From GBS-DC sp037442365 (GTDB lineage: Bacteria; Armatimonadota; Fimbriimonadia; Fimbriimonadales; GBS-DC): a DNA stretch of 64,000 nucleotides. The DNA is taken from the NCBI GenBank assembly GCA_037442365.1, contig JBBIQK010000003.1, forward strand, positions 41,963 to 105,962, in the 5' to 3' direction. The position numbers were made by a program, and so were the translations under genes. This document shows, piece after piece, positions 8,248 through 16,261 of this stretch. The notes beneath the pieces are model-generated. The model made no database searches, was not told the DNA's origin, and saw nothing but the letters and a program-made list of their open reading frames with translations. Numbering within the stretch: position 1 is the stretch's first letter; each line of letters begins with the position of its first letter.

Positions 8248-9840
8248 ATGGAAATTATCTACTGGGTTTTAACGGTCGTTCTCGCGCTGGTCGCCGCAAG
8301 CGCAGGGTACTTTCTTGCGACGCGACGCGCCCAGCAATCACTTACAACACAATCCAGTGCGGCAAATGCGGAGGCGCAGCGTGCGCTGGAGGCGGCGCGC
8401 CGCGAAACCGAGCAGCTCCTCCAGCAACGGACGCAACTGGAACGCGAATGCGAGACTCTGCGCCGTGAGGCGAGTCTGCAGGCGCGCGAAGAGGCGCACA
8501 AAATCCTCGAACTCGCCGAACAAGAAGCCCGCGAAAAACGCGCCGAAATCCTCAAACTCGAACAACGCCTGCTCCAGCGTGAGGAACTGCTCGAACACCG
8601 ATTCGAGCTACTGGAACAGAAGGAGCATACGCTGATGGAGCGCGAGGCGCTACTCACCAAAAAGCAGGGCGAACTGCGCGAGCTGATGCATCAGCGACGA
8701 TTCGAACTGGAGCGCATCAGCGGTATGAGCGCGGAACAGGCGCGCGAAATCCTGCTCAAGGAGGTGCGCGACGAACTCGAACACGAAGCGGCGATTCTGG
8801 CGCGCCAGATTGAAGAAGACGCCCGACGCGACGCCGAACGACGCGCCCGCGAGGTGATTCTGGACACCGTACAGCGATGCGTGGTCGAGCATGTCTCGCA
8901 GAACACTATCACGGTCATCCACCTGCCCAGCGAGGACATCAAGGGGCGTATCATCGGGCGCGAGGGACGCAACATCCGCCATTTCGAACACATTACGGGC
9001 GTCGATGTGATTATCGACGACACGCCCGAAGCGGTGGTGCTGTCGTCGTTTGAACCCATCCGTCGCGAGATTGCCCGCATCACGCTGCTGAACCTGATTC
9101 ACGACGGGCGCATTCACCCGACGCGCATCGAGGAGGAGTACGAACGCGCCAAAGGCGAGGTGGAGCGGCGCATCTGGCAGACGGGCGGAGAGGCGGTGCT
9201 TCAGGTCGGGCTGACGGGCGTCCATCCCGAAATCGTGCGCACGCTCGGCAAGCTCCGCTACCGCACCAGCTACGCCCAGAATGTGCTGGATCACTCCATC
9301 GAGGTGGCGACCTTAGCTGGGCTGCTGGCGTCGGAGCTGAAGCTGGACACGCGGGTGGTCAAACGCGCCGCACTGTTCCACGACATCGGCAAGGCGCTGG
9401 AGAACACCACCGAAGGACCGCACGCGGTTGTCGGGATGGAGTTCCTGCGCCGATGCGGGGAGAGCGAGATTGTGTGCCACGCAGTCGGCGCCCACCACCA
9501 CGACATTATGCCCGCCAGTCTTGAGGCGCATGTGGTGATTATCGCCGATTCTATCTCGGCGGCGCGCCCGGGCGCACGGCGCGAGTCGCTTCAGCAGTAC
9601 CTGCGTCGTCTGCAGGAGCTGGAGCGTATCGCCATGAGCTTCGACGGCGTGGAGAAGGTGTACGCCATTCAGGCGGGGCGCGAAGTGCGCGTACTGGTCA
9701 AGCCGAACGAGGTGGACGACCTGCGCGCACACCAGCTCGCCCGCGAAATCGCGCACAAAATCCAGTCCGAGCTGGAGTACCCGGGGCAGGTCAAGGTCAC
9801 GGTGATCCGCGAGGTGCGCGCCCACCATGTGGCGCATTGA
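8248..9840 (+). CDS. rny: Ribonuclease Y
   Basis: RNase Y is a membrane-anchored endoribonuclease that starts mRNA decay. Visible in order: one N-terminal membrane helix (about 3-24), a long charged coiled coil (about 35-205) rich in Glu, Arg and Gln, a KH RNA-binding domain (about 222-285, with IKGRIIGREGRNIRHFE), and an HD phosphohydrolase domain (about 345-440, with VKRAALFHDIGKALE and HHHDI). The metal-binding His-Asp pair is HD in FHDIG. The length of 530 is typical (about 520). AAGGAGG lies 7 nt before the ATG. It converges on the Fic gene. Confidence 0.96.
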   Translation: MEIIYWVLTVVLALVAASAGYFLATRRAQQSLTTQSSAANAEAQRALEAARRETEQLLQQRTQLERECETLRREASLQAREEAHKILELAEQEAREKRAEILKLEQRLLQREELLEHRFELLEQKEHTLMEREALLTKKQGELRELMHQRRFELERISGMSAEQAREILLKEVRDELEHEAAILARQIEEDARRDAERRAREVILDTVQRCVVEHVSQNTITVIHLPSEDIKGRIIGREGRNIRHFEHITGVDVIIDDTPEAVVLSSFEPIRREIARITLLNLIHDGRIHPTRIEEEYERAKGEVERRIWQTGGEAVLQVGLTGVHPEIVRTLGKLRYRTSYAQNVLDHSIEVATLAGLLASELKLDTRVVKRAALFHDIGKALENTTEGPHAVVGMEFLRRCGESEIVCHAVGAHHHDIMPASLEAHVVIIADSISAARPGARRESLQQYLRRLQELERIAMSFDGVEKVYAIQAGREVRVLVKPNEVDDLRAHQLAREIAHKIQSELEYPGQVKVTVIREVRAHHVAH

Positions 9841-9856
9841 CGGTCAAGTGTGGCTG

Positions 9857-9882
9857 GCGGAGCGTCTTCATAGAGGCTCCGC
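9857..9882. terminator. Hairpin between convergent rny and fic
   Basis: GCGGAGC (9857-9863) and GCTCCGC (9876-9882) form a 7-bp stem between two convergent stops. No T-run follows, so termination is only possible; the arm overlaps the end of the Fic gene. Confidence 0.3.
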
Positions 9883-11031
9883 GCCTTCACTCAGGATCTT
9901 GAGGTACTCGTCATACGCGAAGACTCGGTCGCGCTTGCGCCCCGTAATCTCGCGCGCAATCCCAAGCGAAACCAGGGTCTTCATACCTTTCGCCACTGTA
10001 GGGAAGGTGATCCCCGTCTGCTGCGACACTCCGCTTAGAGTCAGCAACGGGCGCTGACAGAGACAGTGGAACACCCGGAGCGCCGTGCTTGCCGACCGCC
10101 CTGCGTGTTGAAGCTTCTGGGCATCTGTGGTGAACAGGGCAACGAGCCGCTGGGCGGTTTCCACAGCGTTTTGCGCCGTTAAGACGACGCCCTCAAGGAA
10201 GAAATCGAGCCAGGCTTCCCAGTCGCCCTCCAGGCGCACCAGATTCAGCAGCCGATAATACTCCTGCCGGTACCGCTTGAAGTAGAGACTGAGATACAGC
10301 AACGGGCGCTGCAGCACCCCTTCGTGATGCAAAACGAACGCTATCAACAGTCTCCCAATTCGTCCGTTTCCGTCCAGAAAGGGGTGAATGGTCTCAAACT
10401 GCACATGCGCCAGCGCCGCGCGCACAAGAGCAGGGTATGGAATCTGCGGGTCGTGCAGGAATTGCTCCAGTTCCGCCATGCATCGGTTGACCTCTTCGGG
10501 CGGCGGCTGGACAAAGTACGCGTTGCCCGGTCGCGTGCCGCCAATCCAATTCTGGGAGCGTCGAAACTCACCCGGTTGCTTCTCACTGCCTCGCCCGCGC
10601 GAAAGCAAAATCGCATGCATCTCGCGAATCAGGCGATTGCTCAGCGGGAACCCCTCACTGAGCCGTGCCAGACCGTGATTCAGCGCCGCGACATAGTTGG
10701 AAACCTCAATCACATCTTCTACAGGGGCGCCAGGCGCTTCATCCACCTCGAATAGCAGCAGGTCAGAGAGCGAGGATTGCGTGCCCTCGATTTGGGACGA
10801 AAGCACCGCCTCACGCCGCACATAGGCGTACAGAAAAATGTCGGGGTCAGGCAGCAGAAGCGCGACGCTGTCGAGCCTTCCCAGCGCGAGCGTCGCCCGC
10901 TCCAGCAAGCGCATGCGCTCGCCCGTAAGCTCCAGCGGCGGCTCTGGAGGCAGCGGGTGAGGCACAAAGGCGCGTACCTCCTCGCCACCGACACGCGTCG
11001 TGTGATAGTACCCGGTCAGCCCGCGTTTCAT
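9868..11031 (-). CDS. Fic family AMPylase with N-terminal inhibition motif
   Basis: Fic proteins transfer AMP (or related groups) from nucleotides to target proteins. The core motif HPFLDGNGRIGR is at residues 216-227, complete with catalytic H216, the acidic D220 and the NGR loop. SSQIEG at 78-83 matches the (S/T)xxxE(G/N) inhibition motif, and its position before the core makes this a class II Fic, auto-inhibited by Glu82. The N-terminal DUF4172-like helices surround it. The C-terminal region (about 300-385) reads as a winged helix (LSGVSQQTGITFPTVAKGMK), so the protein probably also binds DNA. Three copies of ATTAAACGAT lie 15-73 bp upstream, a likely operator for autoregulation. No antitoxin partner is adjacent. 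Confidence 0.93.
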   Translation of the reverse strand: MKRGLTGYYHTTRVGGEEVRAFVPHPLPPEPPLELTGERMRLLERATLALGRLDSVALLLPDPDIFLYAYVRREAVLSSQIEGTQSSLSDLLLFEVDEAPGAPVEDVIEVSNYVAALNHGLARLSEGFPLSNRLIREMHAILLSRGRGSEKQPGEFRRSQNWIGGTRPGNAYFVQPPPEEVNRCMAELEQFLHDPQIPYPALVRAALAHVQFETIHPFLDGNGRIGRLLIAFVLHHEGVLQRPLLYLSLYFKRYRQEYYRLLNLVRLEGDWEAWLDFFLEGVVLTAQNAVETAQRLVALFTTDAQKLQHAGRSASTALRVFHCLCQRPLLTLSGVSQQTGITFPTVAKGMKTLVSLGIAREITGRKRDRVFAYDEYLKILSEGAEPL

Positions 11032-11045
11032 CGTCAGATTCCGCT

Positions 11046-11104
11046 ATTAAACGATCGTTGAATAACGCGCCCGCTTATTAAACGATCAGGGCGCATCGTT
11101 TAAT
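11046..11104. promoter_or_regulatory. Operator cluster upstream of the Fic gene
   Basis: ATTAAACGAT occurs at 11046-11055 and 11077-11086, and inverted (ATCGTTTAAT) at 11095-11104. The first copy is also half of a near-perfect palindrome (TTAAACGATCGTTGAA, 11048-11063). The stretch is AT-rich compared with its surroundings and sits directly upstream of the Fic start codon at 11031. Confidence 0.65.
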
Positions 11105-11112
11105 ATACCTGA

Positions 11113-11140
11113 GGCGCGGCGTAAACCCATACGCCGCGCC
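11113..11140 (-). terminator. Hairpin after the cytochrome/monooxygenase gene
   Basis: A perfect 11-bp GC-rich stem (GGCGCGGCGTA at 11113-11123, TACGCCGCGCC at 11130-11140) begins six bases past the stop of the gene at 11146. There is no clear T-run. Confidence 0.55.
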
Positions 11141-11145
11141 TGCGC

Positions 11146-12939
11146 TCATAAGCTCGCGGGGATCAGGTACGAACTCCTCGCTCTGGGATCGTGGATTGCC
11201 AGGAAGATGTAGAACATCTCATCGTAGGTGCCCTCGCCGTAGCGTACCTCGCGCGGCGGGTTGCTGGGGTTGTTCGGGTTGTCCGACGAGTTGTCATACC
11301 AGCCGACGCACTCCACCACCGTGCCGGGCGGCAGCTCGATGGGCTTCTCATAGAAGTACGCCTGCTGCCAGTTGAAGTCGTAGTCTTTGATTTGCAGCAG
11401 CGGGATGGTGCGCCCGTCGGGTGTTTTGGCAATCACTTCCGTGCCGCGCGCAATCAGGTGCATGTGCGCCATGATGCTCAGCGCGTACACAGGTCGGTCG
11501 CTCGGCGTCGTCCATCGGGCATAGACGCGGTAGTTCTTCTCGCCTGCGGGGATAGTGATTCGCGTGTTGCCAATCACCGCGAGTTGCACAGGCTTGACCT
11601 GCTCCGTGCGGTCGGCGAGGTACAGCCCGATGCGCGTGCGGTCGGTCTCGCGTTTGCCGCGCTTGAAGTAATGCACCTGCATTACGAGGTCGAATTTGCG
11701 CGGCAGGACGACTGCGACTCCGTCTTCCAGTCGGATGGGGCGCATGCCGGGCACCCATCCGCCGAGCATCATCGCGGGCACGAAGCCCGTGCCGCCGAAG
11801 TTGGCGTAGCCCGGTTTGGGGTCGGCGGCGTCCAGCTGGCGCGCCCGCCCCGAAGTGTCCACAAACATATTCGCGTGATGCACCACCTCGCGGTTGCCCG
11901 GCTGGATGTCGATGCCCACAATCACTTTGTTTTCGGGCAGCTCGACGGGGATGACAAAGTAGCGGTACTCGTCGCCGCCCACGCCGTCCAGCTCATAGGG
12001 TTCGGGCATCTCCACCACGAGGTCAGGTTCGCCATAGAACCAGCCCTTGCTGAAGGTTGGCGGCTTGGGCGCTTTGCTCAAATCGCCCGCGGGCGCGCCC
12101 GAATCGACCCAGCGGGCAATCAGCGCAATCTCCTCGTCGGTCAGGTAAAACTCGTTTTTGAACTTCGCGAAGCCCGGCGTCGGCTTCCACGGGGGCATCA
12201 GCCGCTTCTCGGTGTAATACTTAATCTCCTTTGCCCAGCGTCGCGCGTCGTTATAGGTCTGCAGCGGGAACGGACCGATGTCGCCCGGATGATGGCAGCT
12301 GGTGCATTTCGCGTACAGGATGGGCGCGATGTGTTCCGCGAAGGTGACGGGCGCCTTTTCCAGCGCCTCCTCCGATTCGGGCAGGGTCAGGAAGCACCCG
12401 ACGACCTGCGTGCGGGCGCGTGCGACCTGCTTACCCGCCAGCACCGCGTTCAGCGCGTCGCGCAGGTACTGATGCTGGGCGACCTCGCGCTTGGTCACAC
12501 TGTCAATCGCGCCGCTGTAGACCACCTCGCCCCGGCGGTTCAGCACGAACGCCTGGGGCACATGCGTCGCGCCCACCGCACGCGCAATCGACGCCGCCCC
12601 CTGACGCACGACAGGGAACTGGAAGCCCAGCTGCCGCGCATGGGCGCGAACGCCCTCCAGTGTTTCGTCCGCTTCGGGGTAGACGCCGTAGAACGCCACG
12701 CCGCGCATGCGATAGGTCGCATACAGCGCGTTCAGGCGGGGCGCGTAGCGCGGCACCGCCGGGCAGCGAGTCGACAGCGTGATGAACACTACCGCCTTCG
12801 AATCGCGCAGGTCGCTCAGCCGCACCGTCGCGCCGTCAAGCGTCCGCCACTGCAGCGGGGTCGGCGCAATCTCATGCTGCCAGCCCGCCCACAGCACCAG
12901 TCCACTCAAACCTAAAGTCGTTATGCTCCATCGCATCAT
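11146..12939 (-). CDS. Thioredoxin-like / cytochrome c / copper monooxygenase-like fusion
   Basis: The chain of 597 residues combines three modules. Residues 1-22 are a signal or anchor helix. Residues about 27-175 are a peroxiredoxin/TlpA-like thioredoxin fold (LSTRCPAVPRYAPRLNALYA) with one Cys in the redox position. Residues about 198-290 hold a single haem c site, KCTSCHHPG (C212, C215, H216), with LMPPW supplying a possible distal Met. Residues about 300-595 resemble type II copper, ascorbate-dependent monooxygenases: VVHHANMFVD (H354, H355), LVMQVHY and MAHMHLIARG are the expected copper His motifs. It probably acts outside the cytoplasmic membrane; the substrate is unknown. AGGTGAG lies 5 nt before ATG 12939 (or 8 before the adjacent ATG at 12936). 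The longer upstream frame overlaps the divergent gene and is rejected. Confidence 0.85.
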   Translation of the reverse strand: MMRWSITTLGLSGLVLWAGWQHEIAPTPLQWRTLDGATVRLSDLRDSKAVVFITLSTRCPAVPRYAPRLNALYATYRMRGVAFYGVYPEADETLEGVRAHARQLGFQFPVVRQGAASIARAVGATHVPQAFVLNRRGEVVYSGAIDSVTKREVAQHQYLRDALNAVLAGKQVARARTQVVGCFLTLPESEEALEKAPVTFAEHIAPILYAKCTSCHHPGDIGPFPLQTYNDARRWAKEIKYYTEKRLMPPWKPTPGFAKFKNEFYLTDEEIALIARWVDSGAPAGDLSKAPKPPTFSKGWFYGEPDLVVEMPEPYELDGVGGDEYRYFVIPVELPENKVIVGIDIQPGNREVVHHANMFVDTSGRARQLDAADPKPGYANFGGTGFVPAMMLGGWVPGMRPIRLEDGVAVVLPRKFDLVMQVHYFKRGKRETDRTRIGLYLADRTEQVKPVQLAVIGNTRITIPAGEKNYRVYARWTTPSDRPVYALSIMAHMHLIARGTEVIAKTPDGRTIPLLQIKDYDFNWQQAYFYEKPIELPPGTVVECVGWYDNSSDNPNNPSNPPREVRYGEGTYDEMFYIFLAIHDPRARSSYLIPASL

Positions 12940-13057
12940 CGCTCTCACCTGTGATAACCATACCCGATTTGTCAAGAGATTCCTGCGAAGTTTTTGCGAA
13001 CACGGCTCTCTGGGGTATCCTCTCGATAGTTGTGGGCGAAGTTGAGGGAAAAACGCC

Positions 13058-14200
13058 ATGCCGAAACGCCACCCGCTCTCGCCGATACTGTTTCTGGTGC
13101 GCAATCCGGGGCGCAGCCTACCCCTGACGCTGGTGCTGGCGCTGGCGGTGCTGACCATTGCCAGCGTGGTCGCGCTGCTCAACTCCATCGACCGCACGAT
13201 TCTGAAGATTTATGACTACAACCGCTACTTTGCCGCCATCACGCCGCGTGGCTCTAATCGCCTCAAGCCTGAACTGGCAGCGCGCATCGAACGCGCGCCC
13301 TACTACGCCGCCTCCTATGAGACGGTCGTGTGCTTTATGAACGCGGAGACTATCGTGGGCAAGATGCCGTTCGTGATATTCGGGCTGGCGCAGGAACAGA
13401 TGGCGCCGCTGGCGGCGCGCTGCAGGCTCTCGCTCCGCGAGGGGCGATACCCCCTGCCCGGCGAGGCGGGCGTCGCGCTCTCGGAGCCGCTGATGCGCAA
13501 CAAGAACCTCAAACTCGGCGATGTGGTGCTGTCGCCGCTAATCCCCGACCAGTACGCGCCTGTGCCCGTGCGCGTGGTGGGCGTGCTGCACGGCGACACA
13601 TGGCTGGCGATTGGCTCGCTGGAGTTCATTCGCGACAACTTTTTCCCGCCGACGCGCAACCTGCTGATTTTCGCAACCCAGCCGCGCTATCAGCCCCGCC
13701 TCGATGCGTGGCTTCGCGACGCGCTCAAGGGCGAGCAGGCGCGCGTGTGGACCTACGCCGAACTGCAGGAAGAGACGCACCGCGCCTTCCGCAATCTCTA
13801 CTTCATCACGGGCATCGTGGTCACGGTGGTCGCCGTGATGCTGGCGACGATGACGGGACTGCTGGCGAATATCTACTTCCAGCAGCGGCTGGTGGAGTTC
13901 GGGCTGCTGCAGGCGATTGGCTTCACACGGCGCGGGTTGCTGATGCGCGTGTCGCTGGAGACCATCACCGTCGTCGCGCTGGGGTGGGCGCTGGGCGTAT
14001 TGTGCGCGATGGGCATCCTGCTTTGGGCGAAGGTGCACATTATGGAGCCGCGCGGGCTGTATATCGAGCCGTTTGACCCGATTGCGTATCAATACACGCT
14101 GCCCGTGCCGTTGATGGTGCTGGCGTTCGCGCTGTTCACGATTGGCTGGCGTTTGCGCACTTTCGATCCTGTCGCGATTGTGGAACGGCGGATTGTATGA
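13058..14200 (+). CDS. FtsX-like ABC transporter permease
   Basis: The topology is that of MacB/FtsX permeases: one N-terminal membrane helix (about 20-42), a large extracytoplasmic domain (about 45-240) and three C-terminal helices (about 252-280, 297-325, 350-368). FGLLQAIGFTRRGLLMRVSL is the typical cytoplasmic coupling segment after the second helix, and FDPVAIVERR the family's usual C-terminal phrase. The length of 380 is normal. No ATPase gene lies next to it, so its partner must be encoded elsewhere; the substrate cannot be inferred. It diverges from the gene at 12939. Confidence 0.85.
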   Translation: MPKRHPLSPILFLVRNPGRSLPLTLVLALAVLTIASVVALLNSIDRTILKIYDYNRYFAAITPRGSNRLKPELAARIERAPYYAASYETVVCFMNAETIVGKMPFVIFGLAQEQMAPLAARCRLSLREGRYPLPGEAGVALSEPLMRNKNLKLGDVVLSPLIPDQYAPVPVRVVGVLHGDTWLAIGSLEFIRDNFFPPTRNLLIFATQPRYQPRLDAWLRDALKGEQARVWTYAELQEETHRAFRNLYFITGIVVTVVAVMLATMTGLLANIYFQQRLVEFGLLQAIGFTRRGLLMRVSLETITVVALGWALGVLCAMGILLWAKVHIMEPRGLYIEPFDPIAYQYTLPVPLMVLAFALFTIGWRLRTFDPVAIVERRIV

Positions 14201-14292
14201 ATCGGCGCGTATCTGACTGTGGCGGCATGGCGCGAACGATCCCTGAGGCGACGAAGCGTGCGTCGAGGGCAAGCGCCGGGCGCGCTGCTGCA

Positions 14293-14332
14293 TAAAAATG
14301 AACCCCCCTCCCGAAGCTTCGAGAGAGGGGAA
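14293..14332 (-). terminator. Terminator of the PEP-CTERM gene
   Basis: On the minus strand an imperfect GC-rich hairpin (CCCCTC arms around a GAAGCTTC core) is followed by TTCATTTTT. It lies 24 bp past the stop at 14356. Confidence 0.6.
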
Positions 14333-14355
14333 CAAGGGAATGAGAGTCGGTCCGC

Positions 14356-14988
14356 TTACTTCTTGCGGCGGCGCAGCCCCAGCAGCCCTGCCAGACCCGC
14401 GCCCAGCGCGACCATGCTCGCAGGCTCCGGCACTGCCAGCACCTCAATCGCGAAGTTCGCGACAGGGTTGCCGCCGAAGGAGAAGTACTCGTTGGCATCG
14501 ATGATGCCGCTGCTGTTCTGATCAAAGGCGAACAGATCCTGGCTGGAGCCAACGGTCGGGTTCGGGTTGGGCGAGAGAACCATACCCGCCTGCGCTGCGT
14601 TCGCCGACAGACCAATCCACAGAGTCTGCAGCCCGCCGCCGATATTCGGCGTGCCGAACTGGAGCTGGAACAGGCCGCTCGGGATGTTCTGAATGGTCGA
14701 TGTGAAGAGCAGGTTGCCTACCGCGCCGCCTGCGCCCGTCGCGTCGTACACATACAGCGTCGCATCAACATTGAACTGGTTGGCGTTGAAAAACGCGATG
14801 TTAATCTGCTTGATGAGTGCGCCAGCAGGATTCGCGCGGGTCACATCGTCCAGGACTTGCAGGTTCACGCCGACAGGAACATAGAACTGGTACCCGCCGC
14901 CAGGATCGTTATCGAAGTCGACGATGTTCGCCTGCGCCTGCAGCGTCAGCGCGCTCAGCACGCCCAGAAGAGCCATCACTCGTTTCAT
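14356..14988 (-). CDS. PEP-CTERM sorted exported protein
   Basis: A signal peptide (MKRVMALLGVLSALTLQAQA) precedes about 165 residues of beta-rich domain with VDFDNDPGGGYQFYVPVGVN and an Asp/Asn stretch (DQNSSGIIDANEY) that could bind calcium. The C-terminus is a classic PEP-CTERM signal: VPEPAS, a hydrophobic helix (MVALGAGLAGLLGL) and RRRKK. Such proteins are processed by exosortase; none is seen in the window. I chose the second ATG (14988) because AGGAGGT lies 8 nt before it, against only 2 nt for the ATG at 14994. TATAAT at 15109-15114 would give a leader of about 115 nt. Function unknown. Confidence 0.88.
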   Translation of the reverse strand: MKRVMALLGVLSALTLQAQANIVDFDNDPGGGYQFYVPVGVNLQVLDDVTRANPAGALIKQINIAFFNANQFNVDATLYVYDATGAGGAVGNLLFTSTIQNIPSGLFQLQFGTPNIGGGLQTLWIGLSANAAQAGMVLSPNPNPTVGSSQDLFAFDQNSSGIIDANEYFSFGGNPVANFAIEVLAVPEPASMVALGAGLAGLLGLRRRKK

Positions 14989-15108
14989 CAGCATAGACCT
15001 CCTATGATTGGTTTTGCGAAGCCTCAAGCGGCTTCATACAATTAGACTCGAAAGTCGCCCAAAAGCGGACAAGGGCACGAGAGAATGCTTCAGGCTCCTT
15101 TCGCTCCT

Positions 15109-15114
15109 ATTATA
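15109..15114 (-). promoter_or_regulatory. -10 element for the PEP-CTERM gene
   Basis: TATAAT on the minus strand, 120 bp before the ATG at 14988. No convincing -35 is visible. Otherwise 15028-15244 shows no gene. Confidence 0.5.
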
Positions 15115-15244
15115 ACACGGAAATTGTTGCACTAACGCCAGTAAAAATGCGAGTTTTGGGGGTGGATTGGGTGCTTCTGGGGGGTATACGAACGCTACCG
15201 CACAAACAACGCCTCCGTGAGCGGCGTCAGACAGAAACGCCCCG

Positions 15245-16228
15245 CTACGCGCTCAGTGCGAACTCCCGAATGGATAGCAGCACTTCGGGGCTGATGTCGG
15301 TCGGCACGGAGCAGCCGGGCGCGAGGATGAACCCCTGCCTGCCAACGCTATCCCGCGCGTCCTGCGCCTGCTGGAACACTCGCTCGCGGCACATCGTGGG
15401 CAGCTCGCGCTCGTTCAGCCCGCCCATCACGCAGCGGTCGAACAGCCGCTTACCCTCCGCGAGGCTCAGCGTCGTGCTGCGGTCGCTCCAGCAGACTATC
15501 GCCGCGGGCGCGTCCACCAGCAAATCCGCGTACAGTTCGCCGTAGCCGTGCAGGTGCAGCACATTGTAGCGCCCCTCAGCGATCGACTCCAGCAGCGCGT
15601 GGTCGAGCGGCGCGAAGTGTTCCGTGTAAACCGCGCGCGGGGCGGCGTCTGCGCCCACACCGTTCACTGCGTAGTAAATCCCGTCGCACACGGTCAGCGC
15701 GTACCGCGCGTACAGCTGCAGGTTCGCCTGAATCGTGCGCACGCCCGCCATCACCGCGTCGGGCGCGAGCGCGAGATGCTCCAGCAGCTTGCCCTCGCAG
15801 AGCTTGTTCGCGTAGTAGAAAGCGTTGAACACGGTCTCGATAATCGGCGTGTCGTGGGGAACCATCGCTCGCAGGCGGCGCAGCATCTCAATCTGTGCGC
15901 CGAAGTGTCCCCTATCGGGCGGCAGGGGGGTGAGTTTCGCCCAGTCGTCGGCATGGCGCACGCAAGGCAACCCGTCGGGCGTCTCGTAGGGGATGTCGTG
16001 CATCACCTTCAGCAGGTCGGGCTGGTAGCGTCGCCAGAACTCGTAGGTCGCGTGGCTCATGCCCTCGATATAGTGCTGCAGCACGGCTTCGCTGACGGGC
16101 GCGCGGTACTCGGCGTGCAACGCCTGCGGGAACCACGCTTCCGTGCGGAAGTGGTACCAGAAGCAGTAGGGCAGCCGATCCACTGCGCCGCCGACGATTG
16201 CCTGCTCGATGCGCTCACGCGAGGTCAT
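15245..16228 (-). CDS. Uroporphyrinogen decarboxylase (URO-D) family protein
   Basis: The fold signature is a TIM barrel of the URO-D/cobalamin methyltransferase superfamily: SRERIEQAIVGGAVDRLPYC at the N-terminus (family consensus RxRxxxAxxGxxxDRxP), IIETVFNAFYYANKL in the middle, VLHLHGYG as a late strand, and GFILAPGCSVPTDISPEVLL at the C-terminus. The N-terminal Arg-rich segment of true HemE (PxWxMRQAGR) is not present, so this is probably not the haem enzyme but one of the methyltransferase-like relatives common in this phylum. The substrate is unknown. It is the last gene of the dop-UBact-prcB-prcA-cca run, 33 bp after cca. Confidence 0.82.
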   Translation of the reverse strand: MTSRERIEQAIVGGAVDRLPYCFWYHFRTEAWFPQALHAEYRAPVSEAVLQHYIEGMSHATYEFWRRYQPDLLKVMHDIPYETPDGLPCVRHADDWAKLTPLPPDRGHFGAQIEMLRRLRAMVPHDTPIIETVFNAFYYANKLCEGKLLEHLALAPDAVMAGVRTIQANLQLYARYALTVCDGIYYAVNGVGADAAPRAVYTEHFAPLDHALLESIAEGRYNVLHLHGYGELYADLLVDAPAAIVCWSDRSTTLSLAEGKRLFDRCVMGGLNERELPTMCRERVFQQAQDARDSVGRQGFILAPGCSVPTDISPEVLLSIREFALSA

Positions 16229-16261
16229 AGCGAAGGTATTGTACCACAGCGGCGAGGGCGT

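Noticed and set aside
11191..12915. A 574-codon open frame on the plus strand
   Set aside because: It lies wholly antisense to the thioredoxin/cytochrome/monooxygenase gene, has no recognisable domain, and is His/Arg/Val-rich as expected for the reverse reading of GC-rich code.
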